From: JADGNZ01 sp963715895
Lineage (GTDB): Bacteria > Acidobacteriota > Thermoanaerobaculia > Gp7-AA8
DNA: 64,000 nt
Reading direction: 5' to 3'
Assembly: GCA_963715895.1 (NCBI GenBank)
Contig: OY970284.1
Span: 2,232,001-2,296,000, forward strand
Positions 1 through 9,180 of the stretch are shown here, piece after piece. The notes under the pieces are model-generated. The model was given only the letters and a program-made list of their open reading frames with translations. It did no database searches and was not told where the DNA came from. Position 1 is the first letter of the stretch; every line of letters starts with the position of its first letter. A program made the translations under genes and the position numbers.

Positions 1-2373
1 CGTCAGATACGCGGCGATGGCGTCGCGGTCGGCGGCGGGCGCTTCCTTCAGCATCCAGCGCAGCCGCAGGGCGTTGTGCGAGCGGGTGAGGAACGAGTTG
101 GTGGCCATCAGCAGCGCGCTGTCCTGCCTCCGCCACGCCTCGGCCGGATTGTTCACCCACCCCTCCTCGGCGCCTTGCATGGTGTTGCGCAACTGGCTGA
201 GCGATTGATCGACGGCGTCGCGGATGCGCGCAAGGTTCTCCACGCGCCAGTCGGGATGCTCGAGCACGAGCCGCATCCACTCGATGGCCTTCTTCGATTC
301 GCTCAGGTCGTTGCCCGCTCCCCGGATCACCAGCTCCGCGCGGCCGGTGCGTGTGTTCGTGCTGTAGCTGGCGTTGAGCGAGAGGATCTCGTTGCGCTGC
401 CGCTCCGTCATCTCGTCGAACGACACCGGCTTGCCGTTGTCGATCACGCCGACACGCGTCAACAGGTTCGGCAGCAGTGCCAGATAGCGATAGTCATCCG
501 GCGGCAGGGTGTCGAGACGCAAGGCGATGCCGGTGGTGGCGCTGGTCATGTTCTCGAACGTCGAGGCCACCATCGGCACGTCGTGGGTCAGTTTCGTGGT
601 GGCGAATTTCAGCCCGTCGTCGATCGTCATCGGCGGCGCGTCGACGAATTTCGGCGGAGCGACCGCTTTCGCCGCGGTGTCGATCCGCGCCGTCTCGGCG
701 TCGTAGTCGGTGCGATAGCGTTTGATCGCTTCCTGCGGATCGGTCACGCCGTACTGATTGGCCAGGCGCGTCGCCTCGGCGTTGGCGCGCGCGGCGCGCT
801 CGGAATCATTGCGGGCGATCAGCTCCGGACTCGGCTTCGCGGCGACGGCATACGGTTCGACCCCGGTGATCTGCCACGTCGCCAACGCATCGCGCCAGAA
901 GTTTTTCTTCGAGGCGATCAGGTCGTTCACGTGCGCGAGCTGCGGTTTCATCGTCAGCGACTTCCGGAACGTGCCGGTTTTCTCCAGCGCCAGGAGCTGA
1001 TCCATCCACGCCGAGCCGGTGTTGCGGAAGCCGAAGAGCGGCGGCGAGTTGACAAACTTGGAGAGATCGCGATGCATCTCCACGACGCGGCCGGCGATCC
1101 GCTTGTTGAACTCCTCGAGCTCCGGCGAGCCGTCCGGCAGCGCGGCGATGCGTGCGATCTCCGCGGTGACGACGCCGCGCACCTCGGCCAGCCGCTCGCC
1201 AGTCAGGTTCGTTGCGGTGACGTCGCCGAAGGAAACCGATACCGGATGCCCCTCATCCGCGCTCACGCGGCTGTTGACCGACTTCGCGCCGATGTCGATC
1301 GTCCGGGTCTTGCTGTCGACGAACTTCTTATAGAGGTTCGACGTGGCGTCGCTGGCGATGTTTTCGAAGAAAAGATTGAGCAGCAACTCGTCGCCGGCAT
1401 CGAGATCCATCCGCGTGGCCGGCCAGGTCAGTGTGACGGGGCTCGGCTGCTGCGGATTGCGGTTCGGATAGTCGGCGAAGGCGATCGTGCCGGCGGGCGC
1501 GGCAACCGGTTTCGGCTGATCCTCCATCCGTTTCGACGGCCGCACGGCCGCGTTTTTCTGCAGCCGATCGAGGATGGCGTCGATGCGCGTCAACGCCTCG
1601 GCAACAGGAACGTCCGGCGGCAGGGCCACGATCGCTCCCATGTTGCCGAGGAAATAGTTGGCGTCGTGAAAGCCGCGGATGTCCGACGGCTGCATCGTCC
1701 GGATCCCGGACGGCTCGCCACCGGCGTTGTACGACAACGGATGATTCTTCCCGTAGACGAGCTGGCCGGACGTTCGGAAGAGCTGTCGGAAGGGACTCGA
1801 CGAGGAGCTGGTCATCTCGTTGTAGACGGAGCCTTTCTCTTCGAGCCGGAGCGTGTGGTCGGCGTTCTCCGTCACCCCGAAGTTGCGCACCTCGCGGCGG
1901 ATCTCTTCATCGGTGTAGTCGGGATTCAGCAGTGCGTTGAGCTGCGCGTCGAGCAGCTTGAAGAAGACCTCCGGACCCGCCGACGTGTTGAAGACGTAGT
2001 TCGTCCGCCACTGCCCGGTGTACGCGCTCGATTGCGAGAGCCACATCGTGTCGAGCCCTGCGAACGCCCGTCCCGTCGTCCCCTTCCCGACCAGGAGATG
2101 CTCCTGCGTGTGCGGCTCCCCCTGATCGGAAACGGGAAACGAATTCACCCACGTATGCGCCTGCGGCACCGATTCGATCCGCAGCAGATCGAGCGTGAAC
2201 CCACTCCGTCGATGAATGAAGCGCGCACCGACAGGCTGGTCCGCATCGTTGAGGTAGACGGAGGCGACGGTGAAGCCGTCAACGTCCTGGTCTTTGGTGA
2301 GCTTGGCGAGATCGATGGCGGCGAAGGCGGACATGGGGAGAAGCAGAGCGAAGATCGCAATCAGGACGCGCAT
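1..2373 (-). CDS. M16-type (presequence protease/PreP-like) zinc metallopeptidase, 3' end cut by window edge
   Basis: The frame is open from an ATG at 2373 to base 1, giving 791 residues without a stop, so the C-terminus lies outside the window. The protein starts with a signal peptide (MRVLIAIFALLLPMSAFA), so it is probably exported. Residues 88-92 read HTQEH, matching the inverted zinc motif HxxEH of M16 peptidases, and near residue 190 the segment LEEKGSVYNEM matches the PreP/M16C subfamily stretch that carries the third zinc ligand. M16C enzymes are clam-shell proteases of about 1000 residues that degrade oligopeptides in a closed chamber; at least 200 residues should be missing here. No strong ribosome site is visible before the ATG. 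A long open frame on the plus strand over this gene is an antisense shadow. Confidence 0.85.
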   Translation of the reverse strand, partial: MRVLIAIFALLLPMSAFAAIDLAKLTKDQDVDGFTVASVYLNDADQPVGARFIHRRSGFTLDLLRIESVPQAHTWVNSFPVSDQGEPHTQEHLLVGKGTTGRAFAGLDTMWLSQSSAYTGQWRTNYVFNTSAGPEVFFKLLDAQLNALLNPDYTDEEIRREVRNFGVTENADHTLRLEEKGSVYNEMTSSSSSPFRQLFRTSGQLVYGKNHPLSYNAGGEPSGIRTMQPSDIRGFHDANYFLGNMGAIVALPPDVPVAEALTRIDAILDRLQKNAAVRPSKRMEDQPKPVAAPAGTIAFADYPNRNPQQPSPVTLTWPATRMDLDAGDELLLNLFFENIASDATSNLYKKFVDSKTRTIDIGAKSVNSRVSADEGHPVSVSFGDVTATNLTGERLAEVRGVVTAEIARIAALPDGSPELEEFNKRIAGRVVEMHRDLSKFVNSPPLFGFRNTGSAWMDQLLALEKTGTFRKSLTMKPQLAHVNDLIASKKNFWRDALATWQITGVEPYAVAAKPSPELIARNDSERAARANAEATRLANQYGVTDPQEAIKRYRTDYDAETARIDTAAKAVAPPKFVDAPPMTIDDGLKFATTKLTHDVPMVASTFENMTSATTGIALRLDTLPPDDYRYLALLPNLLTRVGVIDNGKPVSFDEMTERQRNEILSLNASYSTNTRTGRAELVIRGAGNDLSESKKAIEWMRLVLEHPDWRVENLARIRDAVDQSLSQLRNTMQGAEEGWVNNPAEAWRRQDSALLMATNSFLTRSHNALRLRWMLKEAPAADRDAIAAYLT

Positions 2374-2444
2374 GGCGGGGCATTGTATTCATCACGGAGG
2401 CACAGCGCGGCGAAGCCTTAGACAAACCTGGATGCCGGTAAGGA

Positions 2445-2809
2445 CATGCCAAGTACCGCCCCCTCATCCGGCTTCGCCACCTTCTCCCCCAGCTGAAAAG
2501 CGCTGGGGGAGAAGGCTCTCGATGTTAGGGTGTCGTCCAGCGTGAGAGGTTGAAGACTTCGACGCGAGTTTCTGAAGGCGCGTGCACAGAAACCAGGCAG
2601 GGGCTACCTCGGCGCGTTTCCTTAACTCTCGAGGAAAGGGCGCCGCCGAGCAAGACTTCGACGGAAGATTCTGGAGGCGCGTGCGCAGAAACCAGGCAGG
2701 GATATCTGGTAAAGAGCTCGCGCTTTCTTAACATCGAGGGCCTTCTCCCCCGCGCTTTTCAGCGGGGGAGAAGGTGGCGAAGCCGGATGAGGGGGCGGTG
2801 CTTGCCATG
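2445..2809. repeat. Composite inverted-repeat element filling a 0.5-kb intergenic gap
   Basis: The gap 2374-2875 between two divergent genes holds no gene. Its core is bounded by near-perfect 46-bp inverted arms (2445-2490 and 2764-2809, about three mismatches). Each arm ends in its own hairpin (2481-2493 with 2502-2514; 2741-2753 with 2762-2774) built on CTTCTCCCCC/GGGGGAGAAG. Between them lie two diverged direct copies of about 55 bp (2553-2610 and 2652-2707) sharing GCAGAAACCAGGCAGGG-like text. Related CTCATCCG...CTTCTCC text recurs at 19681-19945, so it is a dispersed family. It carries no ORF of its own. Confidence 0.8.
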
Positions 2810-2875
2810 CCCTTGCCTGCATCCGCTTTGGGTTGCCGGCGAAATGAGTTTGAGACCCATCTACAATGTCGCGCC

Positions 2876-5800
2876 ATGAAGAAGCTTGCCTTCCTGCTCC
2901 TCCTCACGCTCGCCCTTCCTCTCGCCGCGCAGATCGATCCCGGGACGTACGGGGAGATGCGATGGCGGATGATCGGTCCCTTCCGCGGCGGGCGCACCGT
3001 TGCCGGCGTCGGCGTCGCAAAGCAGCCGAACGTTTTCTACATCGGCGTCAACAACGGCGGGGTGTGGCGCACCAACGACTACGGCCGAATCTGGACGCCG
3101 CTCTTCGACGATCAGCCCTCCGGTTCGATCGGTGCCATCGGCATCTCGCAGTCCGATCCGAACGTCCTCTATGTCGGCAGCGGGGAAGGCCTTCAGCGCC
3201 CTGACCTGGCTACCGGCGACGGGATGTACAAATCGACCGACGCCGGCAAAACCTGGACGCACCTCGGACTGCGCGATGCGCAGCAGATCCCGCAGATCGT
3301 CGTCGATCCGGCCGATCCGAACCGGCTCTTTGTGGCCGTGCTCGGACATCCCTACGGTCCGAACGAGGAGCGCGGCATATTCCGCTCGACCGACGGCGGC
3401 CGTTCGTTTCAGAAGGTCCTTTACAAGAACGAATTCACCGGCGGCATCGATGTGATCCTCGATCCCTCGAACGCGCAGACGGTCTACGCCGCGCTCTGGC
3501 AGGCGCAGCAGGGTCCGTGGGAGAACGCCTACTTCGCCGGCCCGGCCAGCGGGCTTTTCAAATCGACCGACGGCGGAACGACGTGGAAGGAGCTGAAAGG
3601 CGGCCTGCCGCCTTCGGACGCCATCGGCCGCGTCGGCATCGAGGTCTCGCAGGCCGATCCGAAACGGCTCTACGCCATCTGCGGCGAGAACGCCAAGACG
3701 GGCGGGCTCTATCGATCCGACGACGGCGGCGCGACGTGGACGCGCGCGAACAAGGACGAACGGATCTGGGGCCGGGCGGGCGATTTCAACGAGGTGCGCA
3801 GCGATCCGAAGAACGCCGACGTCGTCTACGTGGCCAACGTCGTCACCTGGAAGTCGACCGACGGCGGCAAGACCTTCGCGTCGTTCCGCGGAGCGCCGGG
3901 CGGCGACGACTACCACCGTGTCTGGATCAATCCCAACGACAGCAAAACGATTCTGATCGCCTCCGATCAGGGTGCCATCGTCTCGGTCAACGGCGGGGAG
4001 TCGTGGAGCTCCTGGTACAACCAGCCGACCGCGCAGATGTTTCACGTCAACGCCGACAACGGCTTCCCCTACCGCGTCTGCGGCGGGCAGCAGGAGAGCG
4101 GCTCGGCCTGCGTGGCCAGCCGCGGAGATGACGGGGAAATCACGTTCCGGGAGTGGCATCCGGTCGGCGTGGAGGAGTACGGCTACGCCGTCCCCGATCC
4201 GCTCGATTCCGACATCATTTACGGCGGCAAAGTCAGCCGCACCGACCGGCGCACCGGTCAGGTCAAGGACGTCAGTCCGAAGCCGCTTCGCAAGGGGGGC
4301 TACCGGACGGTGCGCACCGCGCCGGTGGTCTTCTCGCAGGCCGATCCGCATGCGCTCTTCTTCGCCGCGAACACCGTCTGGAAAACGACGGACGGGGGCG
4401 AGAGCTGGGCGGAGATCAGCCCCGATCTGACGCGAAAGACGTGGACTGTTCCCGAGAGCTCGCGCGGATACGTGAACACGCCCGTAACGAAGGTGACCCA
4501 GCGCGGCGTGGTCTACGCGCTGGCGCCGTCGCCGATCGACATCAATACGCTGTGGGCCGGTACCGACGACGGACTGATTCAGGTCACGCGCGACGGCGGC
4601 AAGTCGTGGAACGACGTCACGCCGCCGGCGATGAAGCCGTGGGCGAAGGTGTCGGTCCTCGAGGCGTCGCACGCCGATGTCAACGAGGCCTACGCGGCCA
4701 TCAACACGATCCGTATCGATGAGCTGCATCCGCACATCTATCGCACCCGCGACGGCGGCAAGAGCTGGCAGCACATCACCAGCGGGATCGCCGACGGCGC
4801 CACCATCAATGCCGTCCGCGAAGATCCGAAGCATCACGGACTCCTTTTCGCCGGCAGCGAGACACAGGTGTGGTTCTCCATCGACGACGGCGATTCCTGG
4901 CAGTCGCTGCGCCAGAACATGCCGGCGTCATCGATCCGCGACCTGGTCGTCCACGAGGACGACGTCATCGCCGCCACACACGGCCGCGGGTTCTGGATTC
5001 TCGACGACATCGAGCCGCTGCGGCAGATGCGCGCGCGGATCGCGGAGGTGACGCTCTTCAAGCCGCAGCGCGCCCTGCGGATACGCTGGAACAAGAACAC
5101 CGATACGCCGCTCCCGCCCGATGAACCGATGGGCCAGAACCCGCCGGACGGTGCGGTCATCGATTACTACCTGCCGTCTGCCGCCACCGGACCGGTGACG
5201 CTGGACATCCTCGACGGCTCCGGCGGCGTGGTCCGGCACTACGCCAGCACCGACCCGACCCCCGCGCCGAAGGACGAGGGGAACATCCCGTGGTGGTGGA
5301 TCCGTCCGGCGAAGGCGCTGTCTGCCACGGCCGGCATGCACCGCTTTACGTGGGATCTTCACTATCCGCCGGCCCCCGGCTCGCGCAATGCCTATCCGAT
5401 CGGGGCGACGCCGCATGACACCGCGCCGTCGCCAAGTTCGCCGTGGGTGCTTCCAAGCGTCTATGAGCTCCGCCTGTCGGTCGATGGAAAGACGTACAAG
5501 CAGTGGTTGACCGTGGACATCGATCCGCGCGTGAAAACGCAGGCGATCGATCTCCAGCGGCAGTTCGCGTTGTCGAAAGAGATGTACGACGACATCGCCC
5601 AGCTCGAGGCGGTCAGCGGCCGCATCCGCGCGACGCGCGCGCAACTCCGCGCCGCCGCGCAAAGCGATTCGGTCAAGGCTCTCCGCAAGCAGGCCGCCGC
5701 GATCTCCGGCGTCGCCGGCGAGGAGGACGACGAAGCGCCGCCGTCCGCCGCGCCCGACCACGAAACGCTGAGCAGCCTCACGCAGTCGCTGCGTGCCATG

Positions 5801-5935
5801 CTGCGCGTCCTCCAGGCAGACGATTCCGCCCCGACCACGCAACTCGCCGCCGCCGTCGAAGACCGCCGCCACGCCGTCGCCGAGCTCCTCGGCAGAGTGC
5901 AGGCCTTCGAGACCGAGGTCAAAGAGAAGCGGTGA
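2876..5935 (+). CDS. Secreted Asp-box (BNR/sortilin-like VPS10) propeller protein
   Basis: A 1019-residue protein beginning at the ATG at 2876, chosen because it gives a clean signal peptide (MKKLAFLLLLTLALPLAAQ); the frame stays open upstream but that stretch is repeat sequence. It carries at least ten Asp-box motifs of the form S/T-x-D-x-G-x-x-W/F, such as STDAGKTW, STDGGTTW, SDDGGATW, TTDGGESW, TRDGGKSW and SIDDGDSW, spread over the first 680 residues. Such motifs mark the blade turns of beta-propellers, and this length and repeat spacing are typical of the sortilin-like 'glycosyl hydrolase' proteins common in Acidobacteriota and Bacteroidota. The last 150 residues are helical and charged. 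The substrate is unknown, and the hydrolase label in databases is not backed by visible catalytic residues. Likely periplasmic or extracellular. Confidence 0.85.
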   Translation: MKKLAFLLLLTLALPLAAQIDPGTYGEMRWRMIGPFRGGRTVAGVGVAKQPNVFYIGVNNGGVWRTNDYGRIWTPLFDDQPSGSIGAIGISQSDPNVLYVGSGEGLQRPDLATGDGMYKSTDAGKTWTHLGLRDAQQIPQIVVDPADPNRLFVAVLGHPYGPNEERGIFRSTDGGRSFQKVLYKNEFTGGIDVILDPSNAQTVYAALWQAQQGPWENAYFAGPASGLFKSTDGGTTWKELKGGLPPSDAIGRVGIEVSQADPKRLYAICGENAKTGGLYRSDDGGATWTRANKDERIWGRAGDFNEVRSDPKNADVVYVANVVTWKSTDGGKTFASFRGAPGGDDYHRVWINPNDSKTILIASDQGAIVSVNGGESWSSWYNQPTAQMFHVNADNGFPYRVCGGQQESGSACVASRGDDGEITFREWHPVGVEEYGYAVPDPLDSDIIYGGKVSRTDRRTGQVKDVSPKPLRKGGYRTVRTAPVVFSQADPHALFFAANTVWKTTDGGESWAEISPDLTRKTWTVPESSRGYVNTPVTKVTQRGVVYALAPSPIDINTLWAGTDDGLIQVTRDGGKSWNDVTPPAMKPWAKVSVLEASHADVNEAYAAINTIRIDELHPHIYRTRDGGKSWQHITSGIADGATINAVREDPKHHGLLFAGSETQVWFSIDDGDSWQSLRQNMPASSIRDLVVHEDDVIAATHGRGFWILDDIEPLRQMRARIAEVTLFKPQRALRIRWNKNTDTPLPPDEPMGQNPPDGAVIDYYLPSAATGPVTLDILDGSGGVVRHYASTDPTPAPKDEGNIPWWWIRPAKALSATAGMHRFTWDLHYPPAPGSRNAYPIGATPHDTAPSPSSPWVLPSVYELRLSVDGKTYKQWLTVDIDPRVKTQAIDLQRQFALSKEMYDDIAQLEAVSGRIRATRAQLRAAAQSDSVKALRKQAAAISGVAGEEDDEAPPSAAPDHETLSSLTQSLRAMLRVLQADDSAPTTQLAAAVEDRRHAVAELLGRVQAFETEVKEKR

Positions 5936-5947
5936 GTTTCGAAAGGC

Positions 5948-6024
5948 TTATCCGCAGATGACGCAGATGAACACAGATGGGAGATGGGTTTTATCTGCGT
6001 TCCATCTGCGACATCTGCGGATAA
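5948..6024. repeat. Dispersed GCAGATGACGCAGATG hairpin
   Basis: Left arm 5948-5978 (TTATCCGCAGATGACGCAGA...) and right arm 5993-6024 (...ATCTGCGGATAA) are reverse complements with about two mismatches and a 14-nt loop. A single diverged arm of the same family lies at 15643-15683. It sits between two co-directional genes and could act as a transcript-stabilising or attenuating hairpin; no T-run follows. Confidence 0.8.
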
Positions 6025-6063
6025 AAATCCCGTTGAGAGAGGATCGGGTACGATCAAGCCACA

Positions 6064-7722
6064 ATGAAACTGCTTGCTCCGCTCGTTCTCCTGGCTCTCA
6101 TCGTTACGCCGTCCAATGCGCAGTGGCTGCAGAGCGGCGCGAACCCGAGGCATACGGGGAGTGTCAATGTAACCGCGCAACCGCTGCAGCATCTCCTCTC
6201 CGATATCGTCTACGACCCGTTCATTGCCCAGGAGCAGGCAGCGGGGTCTGGCCCACCGCACTATCAGGTCCCGCTCGCCGACGGCGACGACGTCTTCATG
6301 GAGTTCAAGTCGGGCACGTACACAGCCGATCACTGGGAGACGCAGATCTGGAGCATCCACGACCTGCGCTGGACGAGCGGCGCGCTTGCCGACCGCTGGA
6401 CCGCACCCAGCGACTGGAAACCGGTGCCGGCTGGTGGCCAGGCTTTCTTCGAGCCGGTGTTCCATTCCCTGCTCGCCAACGGTTTCCTCTACATGCCGGC
6501 CGCGGGTGGAACGCTGATGCAGATCGACCGCGGCGACGGCCACCTGGTCCGGCGCATCAATCCGTTCGCATCCACCGATCCGAACATCTATGTCTCCGGT
6601 GTTCCCGCGGCCGACGCCGCCGGGAACATTTACTACGGCGCATTTTCGCTCGATGGGGCCGACCCGTGGGGGAAGGACATCACCGGCGCCTGGCTGGTCC
6701 GTGTGCGGCCGGACGGCAGCGCCACGAAGATCGACTTTGCCTCACTGGCGCCGAACGCTCCGAAGCCCACGGATCAGTGCACGCTCACATTCGATCGAAC
6801 GCAGCCCCGTCCCTGGCCGCCTACGCCGACAGCGGTCGCGCCGGCGAGCGTCTGCGGGTCAGTGCGTCCGGGTATCAACGCGGCGCCGGCCATCGCCGCC
6901 GACGGCACGGTCTACCTCGCCGGCCGGACGAACTTCAATTCCGGCTATTCGTTCATCGTCGCGGTCAACGCCGACCTCACGCCGAAGTGGAGCGCGCCGA
7001 TGCGCAACATACTCAATGACGGTTGCGGCGTGCTCATCCCATTCGGAGGAACCAACTCATCCTGCCGCCCGGGCGCGACGCAGGGCGTTGATCCGAACGA
7101 CAACCAGTTGCCTTCCGCCCGCGTCGACGATAATTCGACATCGTCGCCGGTCAGCCTTCCTGACGGATCCGTTCTCTATGGTTCCTACACCGGCTACAAC
7201 GGCGTGCGGGGACATCTGGTCCATTTCTCCGCCTCCGGTGCATTTCTGGGCTCCTACGATTTCGGTTGGGACACGACGCCGGCGGTCTGGGAGCACGGCG
7301 GCACGTACTCGATCGTGATGAAGGAGAATTTCTACTCCACTCCCGAGGCCTACTTCATCACGCAACTCGACCCGAACCTGAAGAAGGAGTGGCAGTTCAG
7401 GAACACGAACACGCAGTCCTGCGGCCGCGGACCGGACGGGAAAGTGACCTGCGTCAATGACCAGCCGGACGGTTTCGAGTGGTGCGTGAACGCGCCGGCG
7501 ATCGATAACCGTGGAACGGTCTACGCGAACAGCGAAGACGGCAACCTCTACGCCATCAGACAGGGCGGCGTCGTCCAGGAGAAGATCTTTCTCCAACTGG
7601 CTATCGGCGCCGGCTACACCCCCGTCTCGATTGGCCCGGACGGAAGGCTCTACGCGCAGAACGCCGGACACCTCTTCGCCATCGGCGGCTCACAGCCTCG
7701 GGGTCGCGCGGTACGAAAGTGA
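6064..7722 (+). CDS. Secreted protein, probable PQQ/Asp-like beta-propeller
   Basis: A 552-residue protein with a signal peptide ending at SNAQ (about residue 20). The text contains repeated short units of the type GTVYLAG, GTVYANSEDGNLYAI and GRLYAQNAGHLFAI, each about 8-12 residues, which resemble blades of PQQ-like quinoprotein propellers. No cofactor ligand set or catalytic motif can be named, so the function is left open. Cysteine pairs occur near residues 240-265 and 330-345 and toward residue 455, which suits an exported protein. The ATG at 6064 is preferred because it starts the signal peptide; a weak GAGAGAGGA lies about 17 nt upstream. It is co-directional with the Asp-box protein but separated from it by a hairpin. 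Confidence 0.6.
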   Translation: MKLLAPLVLLALIVTPSNAQWLQSGANPRHTGSVNVTAQPLQHLLSDIVYDPFIAQEQAAGSGPPHYQVPLADGDDVFMEFKSGTYTADHWETQIWSIHDLRWTSGALADRWTAPSDWKPVPAGGQAFFEPVFHSLLANGFLYMPAAGGTLMQIDRGDGHLVRRINPFASTDPNIYVSGVPAADAAGNIYYGAFSLDGADPWGKDITGAWLVRVRPDGSATKIDFASLAPNAPKPTDQCTLTFDRTQPRPWPPTPTAVAPASVCGSVRPGINAAPAIAADGTVYLAGRTNFNSGYSFIVAVNADLTPKWSAPMRNILNDGCGVLIPFGGTNSSCRPGATQGVDPNDNQLPSARVDDNSTSSPVSLPDGSVLYGSYTGYNGVRGHLVHFSASGAFLGSYDFGWDTTPAVWEHGGTYSIVMKENFYSTPEAYFITQLDPNLKKEWQFRNTNTQSCGRGPDGKVTCVNDQPDGFEWCVNAPAIDNRGTVYANSEDGNLYAIRQGGVVQEKIFLQLAIGAGYTPVSIGPDGRLYAQNAGHLFAIGGSQPRGRAVRK

Positions 7723-7786
7723 ATATCTGCCACCGACATTCCCCAGCGGCCTGGCAGCAGGGGTATATGTAGTGTATGATGGACGT

Positions 7787-8077
7787 ATGAAAAAGCCTGT
7801 GCGGGTTGCCCTTCTCTTCGTGCTCTTGCTCATCGCCAGCTCTGCGTACGCTCTGGTCTGGGAAATCGACTACACCTACTTCTCGGACGGTACATTCACG
7901 ACCTGTGTCGGCGAAGACGATTTCCCGTGCGACGGCTCGGAGAACAGCTATGGCTCGACGAGCGACTTTCGCGTGCGCAACCGCACACTCTGCATGAACG
8001 GGGAACCGGCCGGACACGAATGCCAGGAGCTCGTCAGCGGCTCGTGGGTCCCCGTCACCTGCCCGCCGGGCGTCTAA
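7787..8077 (+). CDS. Small secreted Cys-containing protein of unknown function
   Basis: A 96-residue product starting at the ATG at 7787 (MKKPVRVALLFVLLLIASSAYA signal segment split here as MKKPVRVALLFVLL plus IASSAYA). The mature part of about 74 residues carries five cysteines in CVGEDDFPCDG, TLCMNG, HECQE and TCPPG contexts. The YFSDGTFTTCVG segment loosely resembles small exported proteins annotated as DUF6289 in Acidobacteriota, but this is recall, not a search. No clear Shine-Dalgarno sequence is present. It is the last gene before the intron-like element, with 63 nt between its stop and the intron 5' end. Confidence 0.6.
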   Translation: MKKPVRVALLFVLLLIASSAYALVWEIDYTYFSDGTFTTCVGEDDFPCDGSENSYGSTSDFRVRNRTLCMNGEPAGHECQELVSGSWVPVTCPPGV

Positions 8078-8140
8078 CGGCAGGAGGCGCGACGACGGTA
8101 CTCGCGGCGGTTCACGGGTAGTCTAACTTCCCTTCCACCC

Positions 8141-8817
8141 GTGTGTTCATGCGAGGGCCTCGCGCGCGGAGGCGCGCTCGCACAAGTGTGCCGAGCATGT
8201 TCGACAGCTCGGAAGTGAAAGTCTTCTACCAACCTGATGGAGGTGAAGGTTAGCGAAGCGCAAGGAGGAAGCCGCGAGGCCAGTCTGAAAGAAGCGTGGA
8301 GCAAAACTGCGAGTCGATGAACAAGAACCGGATATGAGGCGTGAGCGCGGGACGAGCCAGCTTGTGATGGCGAAGTCCGTATTCATCAAGAGCGCAGAGC
8401 GTAAATTCGGCGATTGCGCAGGGAAGGCGGTCGAACTTACCTCGGGAGATCTGCAGGCATCTGTCCCGGAATCGGGACTGGGGAAGTCGGAAGGCGACTC
8501 GATCGAGCTGCAGAAGTCAGCAGCGGGCATAGTAAGGCGAAAGCCCGAAGGCCCAAACGGTGGGAGGAATGTCAGCGTGAATCTCAAGGACGAACGGCGA
8601 AAGAAAATCCAGTCTGACTGGCCTGTGCGCACGAGCGAAAGGGTGAAGCCCGGACATTCTGCGAGAGGGTTCGAACCGCCCTTGGCGAAACACGAAGTGG
8701 CAAACCTGGTCGAGACGTGGACTCACGGCTCGGCTTCACCGCTGAACCGCCGTGTGCGGACCCGCACGCACGGTGGTGTGGGAGGGGGAGGGCCGCGAGG
8801 CTCCCCCCTATCCCGAT
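8141..8817 (+). mobile_element. Group II intron lacking most of its maturase ORF
   Basis: Domain V is clear at 8746-8777: a 9-bp stem (ACCGCCGTG with CACGGTGGT), a two-base CG bulge on the 3' side, a 4-bp upper stem TGCG/CGCA and a four-base loop; the triad reads CGC. Domain VI follows at about 8780-8813 as a GC-rich stem (GGGAGGGGGAG with CTCCCCCC-TA-TCCC), and the element ends at ...TATCCCGAT (8817). A GTGTG at 8141 fits the 5' boundary consensus, giving about 677 nt; that end is less certain. A start-like GTG at 8577 preceded by GGAGGAA would begin the intron-encoded protein, but the frame runs into domain V after about 55 codons with no reverse-transcriptase motifs, so the protein was deleted. 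The ribozyme could still splice if a maturase is supplied in trans. Confidence 0.8.
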
Positions 8818-9180
8818 TGCAGCCCCGCGCTCGGCGTAGCGCGAGCGCGGGGATCGGTGGTGATAGGGAAGTGCGGCCGCGGAGGCGGCCGCCACGGGAG
8901 CTGTGCATATCGCGCTTCGGTTGCGAATTGGGCAGCGTTATCCCGGCCGCCTCCACGGCCGGCAAATTGGCGATACCCTCTCCCCCGCGCTTGCGCTGCG
9001 CCGAGCTCGGGGCTGGATTCTGGAGCGCGCCTTCGCGCACATTCGGGGAGACTTTGGACGCCAATCGCGTCGGGTTGCGGCGAAGTTTGCGCCGTCACAT
9101 CGGACCCTGGCTTGTGGCAGTGGCTGCCGAGGATCGAAGGCTCGGCCCCTGGCTCTCGGCCCAAGTGCGGCGTACCCTTG
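8818..9180. other. GC-rich non-coding stretch with a 33-bp imperfect inverted repeat
   Basis: This 363-bp interval lies between the intron end and the tandem array. Arms at 8820-8852 and 8983-9015 (CAGCCCCGCGCTCGGC... and ...GCCGAGCTCGGGGCTG) pair with about four mismatches. The centre holds further CGGCCGCGGAGGCGGCCGCC-type palindromic text. Several frames are open across it, but none has a start with a ribosome site or a recognisable motif, so no gene is called. Confidence 0.5.

Noticed and set aside
76..2421. 781-codon open frame on the plus strand
   Set aside because: It lies antisense to the M16 peptidase gene, whose minus-strand frame has a signal peptide and HTQEH zinc motif; the plus frame is arginine-rich with no motif.
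2861..4837. 658-codon minus-strand frame opposite the Asp-box protein
   Set aside because: Antisense shadow of a GC-rich gene; low-complexity D/R/V composition and no recognisable domain.
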